Below, piece by piece: positions 6,626 through 9,607 of a stretch of 9,607 bases of DNA. Position 1 is the first letter of the stretch; each line of letters begins with the position of its first letter. The DNA is from Lysobacterales bacterium (GTDB taxonomy: Bacteria; Pseudomonadota; Gammaproteobacteria; Xanthomonadales; SZUA-36). A program made the translations under genes and the position numbers. The stretch covers positions 1 to 9,607 of the forward strand of contig JAPHTE010000493.1 in NCBI GenBank assembly GCA_026196445.1, given 5' to 3'. The notes beneath the pieces were generated by a model. The model did not search any database, was not told the DNA's origin, and worked only from the letters and a program-made list of their open reading frames with translations.

Positions 6626-8069
6626 TTTTCTTAAGCAATCTGTTTACTATACTTTCCGCCAGTTTCCCATACGGTGGGGAAAGGAATTTCATGGCACTGA
6701 AGCCAGCCTGGTAAAACACTGGCCGCAGCTTGGAAAAGGTCATAAAACCCTCGTAACCATGGTACTGCCCCATACCGCTGGCACCCACGCCGCCAAACGG
6801 CATATCGTGTTGTACTACGTGTAACGTGGCATCGTTGACACACACACCGCCCGACATCACGTGATCGAGGTAATACTGCTGCAAGCCCTTGTCACCGGTA
6901 AACGGGTAGAACGCCAGTGGCCGATCCCGGCGGTTGATGTAGTTCACCACTTCTTCCTTGTCCTGGTAGCCGAGGATGGGCAGGATCGGTCCAAATATCT
7001 CGCGCTGCATCAGGATCATGTCCTCGTTGGCGTCCAGTACCAGGTGGGGCGCCATCTTGCGCATGCCCGGTGCTGATTCCTGGCCTTCTGCCATGTTGAT
7101 CAGCTTTGCACCTTTGTCGTCGGCATCAGCCAGTGCTTCGTTCAGCCGATCGTATGCTTTTTGATCAATGATCGACGTGTAGTCAGGACTGTTGATATCA
7201 GGACAATGGTTTTTTACCCAGGCCTGGGCAAGGTCTGCAAATTCGGCTACCCGTTCCTGTGGGACAAATACATAGTCCACGTCCACGCAGATCTGGCCCG
7301 CGTTGAACAGCTTGCCGGCCATGATGCGGGCGACCGCCTTCTTGAGTGGGAAATCCGGCGCCACCACCGCGGGTGACTTGCCACCCAGTTCCAGAGTTAC
7401 CGGCGTCAGGTTGCCGGCCGCCGAGGCCATCACCGCACGCCCGGTTTGTCCGGAACCGGTGAACAGCAAGTGATCAAAAGGCAGTTGCGAAAAACGCACC
7501 CCAATCTCGCCGGTTTCTTCGAAAAAGCACAATTTCTCCGGCGGAAAATAAGCCGGCGCGAGATCGATCAGCAAACGGCCCAGGTGCCTGGAGTTCTCCG
7601 ACATCTTGACCATGGCCCGGTTGCCGGCGGCAAAGATACAGGTCAGCGGCCCCAGTGACAGCTGAATCGGGAAATTCCACGGCACGATGACACCGACCAC
7701 TCCGAGTGGCTGTGGAATCACGCGGTTCCTGGCGCCCGGGTAGACCGTCAGGTCAATCTTGCGTTTCTGCACCCGCATCCATTTCTTCAGCTTTCTGCTT
7801 GAGGAACTGATGCCATCCAGCACCATGATCACCTCCGCGAGCATGGTTTCGTGGTAGGAACGGTTACCGTAATCCTTCGCAATGGCCCCGGTGATGGCGT
7901 CGAGGTTATCCGCTAGCAGGCCCTTCAGACCCTGCAAATCGCGCTTGCGTTGCTCAAGGCTGGGATTCGGATCTGCCAGGTAGGCTGAGCGCTGTTTCTC
8001 CAGGCAGGCCGCGAGGTCGATTTCACCTGGACCCGGGTCTGTGTTTTGGGCTTGCGCTTCGCTTGTCAT
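6618..8069 (-). CDS. Aldehyde dehydrogenase, coniferyl aldehyde dehydrogenase type
   Basis: A 483-residue NAD(P)-dependent aldehyde dehydrogenase, of normal length for the short-linker class-3/CalB branch. It would oxidise an aldehyde to its acid in the cytoplasm. Conserved elements in order are GVVGVIVPWNFPIQLSLGPL with catalytic Asn132, KMSENS, the glycine-rich FTGSGQTGRAVM (203-214), VTLELGGKSP with general base Glu227, NAGQICVDVDYV with nucleophile Cys261, EIFGPILPI, and the C-terminal MPFGGVGASGMGQYHGYEGF. The HGYEGF end and the VDYVFVP segment are typical of coniferyl aldehyde dehydrogenase-like enzymes (CalB), but in this branch the substrate is often a fatty or aromatic aldehyde and cannot be read from sequence. 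ATG 8069 has AGGAG seven bases upstream. It is monocistronic in appearance, with no link to its neighbours. Confidence 0.95.
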   Translation of the reverse strand: MTSEAQAQNTDPGPGEIDLAACLEKQRSAYLADPNPSLEQRKRDLQGLKGLLADNLDAITGAIAKDYGNRSYHETMLAEVIMVLDGISSSSRKLKKWMRVQKRKIDLTVYPGARNRVIPQPLGVVGVIVPWNFPIQLSLGPLTCIFAAGNRAMVKMSENSRHLGRLLIDLAPAYFPPEKLCFFEETGEIGVRFSQLPFDHLLFTGSGQTGRAVMASAAGNLTPVTLELGGKSPAVVAPDFPLKKAVARIMAGKLFNAGQICVDVDYVFVPQERVAEFADLAQAWVKNHCPDINSPDYTSIIDQKAYDRLNEALADADDKGAKLINMAEGQESAPGMRKMAPHLVLDANEDMILMQREIFGPILPILGYQDKEEVVNYINRRDRPLAFYPFTGDKGLQQYYLDHVMSGGVCVNDATLHVVQHDMPFGGVGASGMGQYHGYEGFMTFSKLRPVFYQAGFSAMKFLSPPYGKLAESIVNRLLKKNL

Positions 8070-8100
8070 TGGCTGCTCCTGGTGGATAGGTGTCGGGTAA

Positions 8101-8131
8101 ATTCTACTAGATACGGGGCAGGGGATGTTAA
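8101..8131 (-). promoter_or_regulatory. Candidate sigma-70-type promoter of the aldehyde dehydrogenase gene
   Basis: On the minus strand, TTAACA (8131-8126) and TAGAAT (8106-8101) each match the -35 and -10 consensus at five of six bases. Their spacing is 19 bases, longer than the preferred 17. Transcription would begin near 8094, giving a leader of about 25 bases that contains the AGGAG ribosome site. I see no better promoter between 8070 and 8359. Confidence 0.4.
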
Positions 8132-8142
8132 CGCTGATCGCC

Positions 8143-8180
8143 GTTAGCCCGAAATACTGGTGCGATATTCGGGTTAGCCC
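8143..8180. repeat. Direct repeat plus interrupted palindrome upstream of the aldehyde dehydrogenase
   Basis: GTTAGCCC occurs at 8143-8150 and again at 8173-8180, a 30-base period or about three helical turns. Between them, CCCGAA (8148-8153) and TTCGGG (8168-8173) form an inverted repeat that extends by two more pairs if one base is bulged. It lies just upstream of the candidate -35 of the aldehyde dehydrogenase, a suitable place for an activator or repressor site. It could also form an RNA hairpin. The rest of 8181-8359 holds no convincing gene. Confidence 0.4.
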
Positions 8181-8359
8181 ATGGGTGCCGCTTTGGCTGC
8201 GCGGGAGTTCCAGGCAAGCCTGAAAAACGACCCTGCCGCGTCAACCAAAACGACGACGGAATTTTACCCAATCATTACGCGTGATCACACTTCTGTATCG
8301 CTTCTTGCGGTACCAGTGCCAGCAAATCGGAGGACAACCAAACTAAACGCGAGGTATCC

Positions 8360-9121
8360 TCAGAATCGAAGTGATAGACAACTCAGCCCACCATCCAGCT
8401 TGCGGAATTCTGAAACATCCACCTCCAGCACTTCGTAACCCGCATCGGCGATCATGGCGCTGCTGCGTGGGTAACCCGCCGGCACCAGCACGGCGCCGTT
8501 CAGCCACAGGCTGTTGGCTGCATAGGCCTCGTCCGGCGCCACTTCCAGGATTTGAAATTGCTGGAAATCACGCACGCCGGTGAACTCCCCACAGGCCAAC
8601 AGGTGGCCGTTTTCAAGGTAAGAGACACCGGTTTTGAGGTGCAGAACTTCTTCCAGTCCGATAACGGAACCCGTCATGCCGTACTCTTCCAGGATAGCGA
8701 TCAGCTGGCGCGCACCCTCGATATTTGTGCGCCCGGAAAGACCGATAAAAAAATGCTCTTCGACCATCAACACGTCACCGCCTTCCAGGGTGCCCGGCGC
8801 CGCGATGTGTTCCACTTTATCGTACAAGCTGTTGACCGCCCCACGCATCGAAACGGTTTCCTGCCGGCGGCTGACCGCACCCGGGCGCGTGATGACCGCG
8901 CAGCGCGGTGTCAGCAATGCCGCGTCCTCGACAAAAGTGGAGTCTGGAAATGCCTCGTCGGGAGGTAACACGGTTACCTTCAGGCCACAGGCTTGCAGTG
9001 CCCGTGTGTATTCCCTGTGCTGGCCCAGCGCAGTGGCATAGTCAGGCACGCCCAGCCCGGCGCTGCTGAGGCCGTTGACCATGGCGCGGCACGGGGTCCT
9101 GACGATGGCTTCACTGAACAT
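8360..9121 (-). CDS. ddaH: Dimethylarginine dimethylaminohydrolase (DDAH)
   Basis: A 253-residue cytoplasmic enzyme of the guanidino-modifying (amidinotransferase-fold) superfamily, predicted to hydrolyse N-omega-methylated arginines to citrulline and methylamines. Length and catalytic spacing agree closely with the Pseudomonas aeruginosa enzyme. Key features are FPDSTFVEDAALL (59-71, substrate-binding Asp60 and Glu65/Asp66), GTLEGGDVL with Glu113, EVLHLKTGVSYLE with catalytic His161, and LDGGLSCLSLRF with nucleophile Cys248 at the extreme C-terminus. ATG 9121 starts directly with MFSEAIVRTPCR, the usual N-terminus of the family (MFxxAIVRTP), although no good Shine-Dalgarno site precedes it. 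The upstream neighbour is a small unknown gene 93 bases away on the same strand. Related arginine-family hydrolases such as citrullinase or arginine deiminase are less likely, given this C-terminal motif and length. Confidence 0.93.
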   Translation of the reverse strand: MFSEAIVRTPCRAMVNGLSSAGLGVPDYATALGQHREYTRALQACGLKVTVLPPDEAFPDSTFVEDAALLTPRCAVITRPGAVSRRQETVSMRGAVNSLYDKVEHIAAPGTLEGGDVLMVEEHFFIGLSGRTNIEGARQLIAILEEYGMTGSVIGLEEVLHLKTGVSYLENGHLLACGEFTGVRDFQQFQILEVAPDEAYAANSLWLNGAVLVPAGYPRSSAMIADAGYEVLEVDVSEFRKLDGGLSCLSLRF

Positions 9122-9145
9122 GCGGGCATTGTATGCGCTGCGCTT

Positions 9146-9165
9146 GTGATCGTGCCACTGATCAC
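9146..9165. promoter_or_regulatory. Operator-like inverted repeat upstream of DDAH
   Basis: GTGATC (9146-9151) and GATCAC (9160-9165) form a perfect six-base inverted repeat with an eight-base spacer, 25-44 bases before the DDAH start. A transcription factor dimer could bind here. The uninterrupted palindrome GTGATCAC also occurs at 8281-8288, downstream of the gene. No clear -35/-10 pair is visible in 9122-9214. The function is inferred from shape and position only. Confidence 0.3.
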
Positions 9166-9214
9166 TGCGATTAGCTGCCCCCAGATTATTCCGGGCCGTC
9201 AGAGGGCGAACCGG

Positions 9215-9424
9215 TCAGTGGTGCCCCATTGATGAGTATTTCCTGGCCACCAGTTCCCGGTACTCGTTCTGGAACGCGGCCTCGCTGTCCCAGCTCTTGC
9301 CGTTGAGCTCCTGGTAAGGCACCCGGTAGGCAACAAAGGTGAAGCGGTTTTTTTCGAAGAGCAATACTCCGCGTGCGTAGTGCGCAAACGGATCCTGGAT
9401 TACTTTCTGTGTCGTGTTGGGCAT
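9215..9424 (-). CDS. Small protein of unknown function (69 residues)
   Basis: I do not recognise this family. The 69-residue product starts MPNTTQKVIQDPFAHYARG and ends KYSSMGHH. It is rich in aromatic residues (several Phe and Tyr and one Trp), with a likely beta-hairpin around 18-37 (GVLLFEKNRFTFVAYRVPYQ) and a charged helix near 47-63 (EAAFQNEYRELVARKY). There is no signal peptide, membrane helix or metal motif apart from the terminal His-His. It is judged real because ATG 9424 is preceded by GATGGAG seven bases upstream, and because its composition looks like a folded soluble protein. It precedes the DDAH gene by 93 bases on the same strand and may share a transcript with it. Confidence 0.65.
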   Translation of the reverse strand: MPNTTQKVIQDPFAHYARGVLLFEKNRFTFVAYRVPYQELNGKSWDSEAAFQNEYRELVARKYSSMGHH

Positions 9425-9480
9425 CTGGCTACTCCATCAAACCTGGAGTTCAATGGGCCTGGCTGATAACAAATTCTGTT

Positions 9481-9511
9481 TAAGCGGGCTGCAACCCGCA
9501 TTTACAGTATA
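9481..9511 (-). promoter_or_regulatory. Hairpin and possible -10 box upstream of the small gene
   Basis: GCGGG (9484-9488) and CCCGC (9495-9499) form a five-pair GC stem with a six-base loop, without a clear T tract on either strand. Just upstream on the minus strand, TATACT (9511-9506) matches the -10 consensus at five of six bases but lacks a good -35. The hairpin could be a terminator for the gene to the right or a leader structure of the 69-residue gene's transcript; neither can be settled here. Confidence 0.3.
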
Positions 9512-9561
9512 GAGGACAAAGCGAAGCCCTGCTGAAAAACAGAGTTTAACCAAGCCGCCTT

Positions 9562-9607
9562 TCAATATTTGGCTCCGACAAGTCCTTCCTGTTGCAATGC
9601 TTTGTAC
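9562..9607 (-). CDS. Possible C-terminal end of a further minus-strand gene
   Basis: One minus-strand frame entering from the right edge reads YKALQQEGLVGAKY and then TGA (9564-9562). The residues look like an ordinary protein end, while the other two frames look random. With only 14 codons visible this is a suggestion, not an identification, and no function can be assigned. If real, the 137 bases between it and the 69-residue gene hold the GC hairpin and possible -10 box. Confidence 0.3.
   Translation of the reverse strand, partial: YKALQQEGLVGAKY

Noticed and set aside
8181..8438. An 85-codon plus-strand open frame starting at ATG 8181
   Set aside because: It has no ribosome binding site, its composition is low-complexity (Thr/Ser/Pro-rich), and it runs antisense into the end of the DDAH gene, so it is most likely chance.
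9440..9607. A minus-strand frame open from the right edge to a TGA near 9440
   Set aside because: Its residues look random (Cys-rich, no pattern) and it reads through the GC hairpin; the shorter frame ending at 9562 looks more like a real protein end.

Overview
The window looks like a chromosomal segment of a moderately GC-rich proteobacterium, most likely a gammaproteobacterium. This rests on the overall composition, proteobacterial-style Shine-Dalgarno sites and the types of metabolic genes; no rRNA, tRNA or marker gene is present to confirm it. There is no sign of an insertion sequence, phage gene, CRISPR array or tRNA.

Left part (1-6568): a two-way gene cluster that appears to build an envelope-associated machine. 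On the minus strand, reading from 3277 leftwards, a tightly packed operon encodes two paralogous membrane-anchored von Willebrand A (vWA) proteins (GTGA start/stop overlap), a small FHA (phosphothreonine-reader) protein, a MotA/TolQ/ExbB-family proton channel, and the start of an exported protein resembling trypsin-like proteases that runs off the left edge. Diverging from the same 180-bp control region, on the plus strand, is a 1036-residue exported TPR protein ending in a CHAT (caspase-like) domain. In that domain the expected catalytic His and Cys are replaced by Pro and Thr. Both vWA proteins begin with a MotB/ExbD-type membrane helix with an Asp at residue 17, then a coiled coil, then the vWA domain. 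One vWA has an intact DxSxS metal site and the other a degraded one (DMNKY).

The most economical reading is a proton-motive-force-driven motor. The MotA-like protein would be the channel and the two vWA proteins the paired inner rotor/plug subunits, with vWA domains in the periplasm in place of the peptidoglycan-binding domain of MotB. A cytoplasmic FHA protein would link it to Ser/Thr phosphorylation, and an exported protease-like protein and an exported TPR-pseudo-CHAT protein would be periplasmic partners. I do not know a characterised system with this exact composition; that is the main point of interest.

Right part (6569-9607): ordinary metabolic genes, all on the minus strand. After an AT-rich convergent intergenic region comes an aldehyde dehydrogenase of the coniferyl-aldehyde-dehydrogenase type (6618-8069) with a plausible promoter and a repeat-rich upstream region. 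Next are a dimethylarginine dimethylaminohydrolase (DDAH, 8360-9121) with its complete Cys/His/Glu set and a small unrecognised protein (9215-9424). The right edge may hold the last codons of another minus-strand gene. I see no functional link between these genes and the motor-like cluster.
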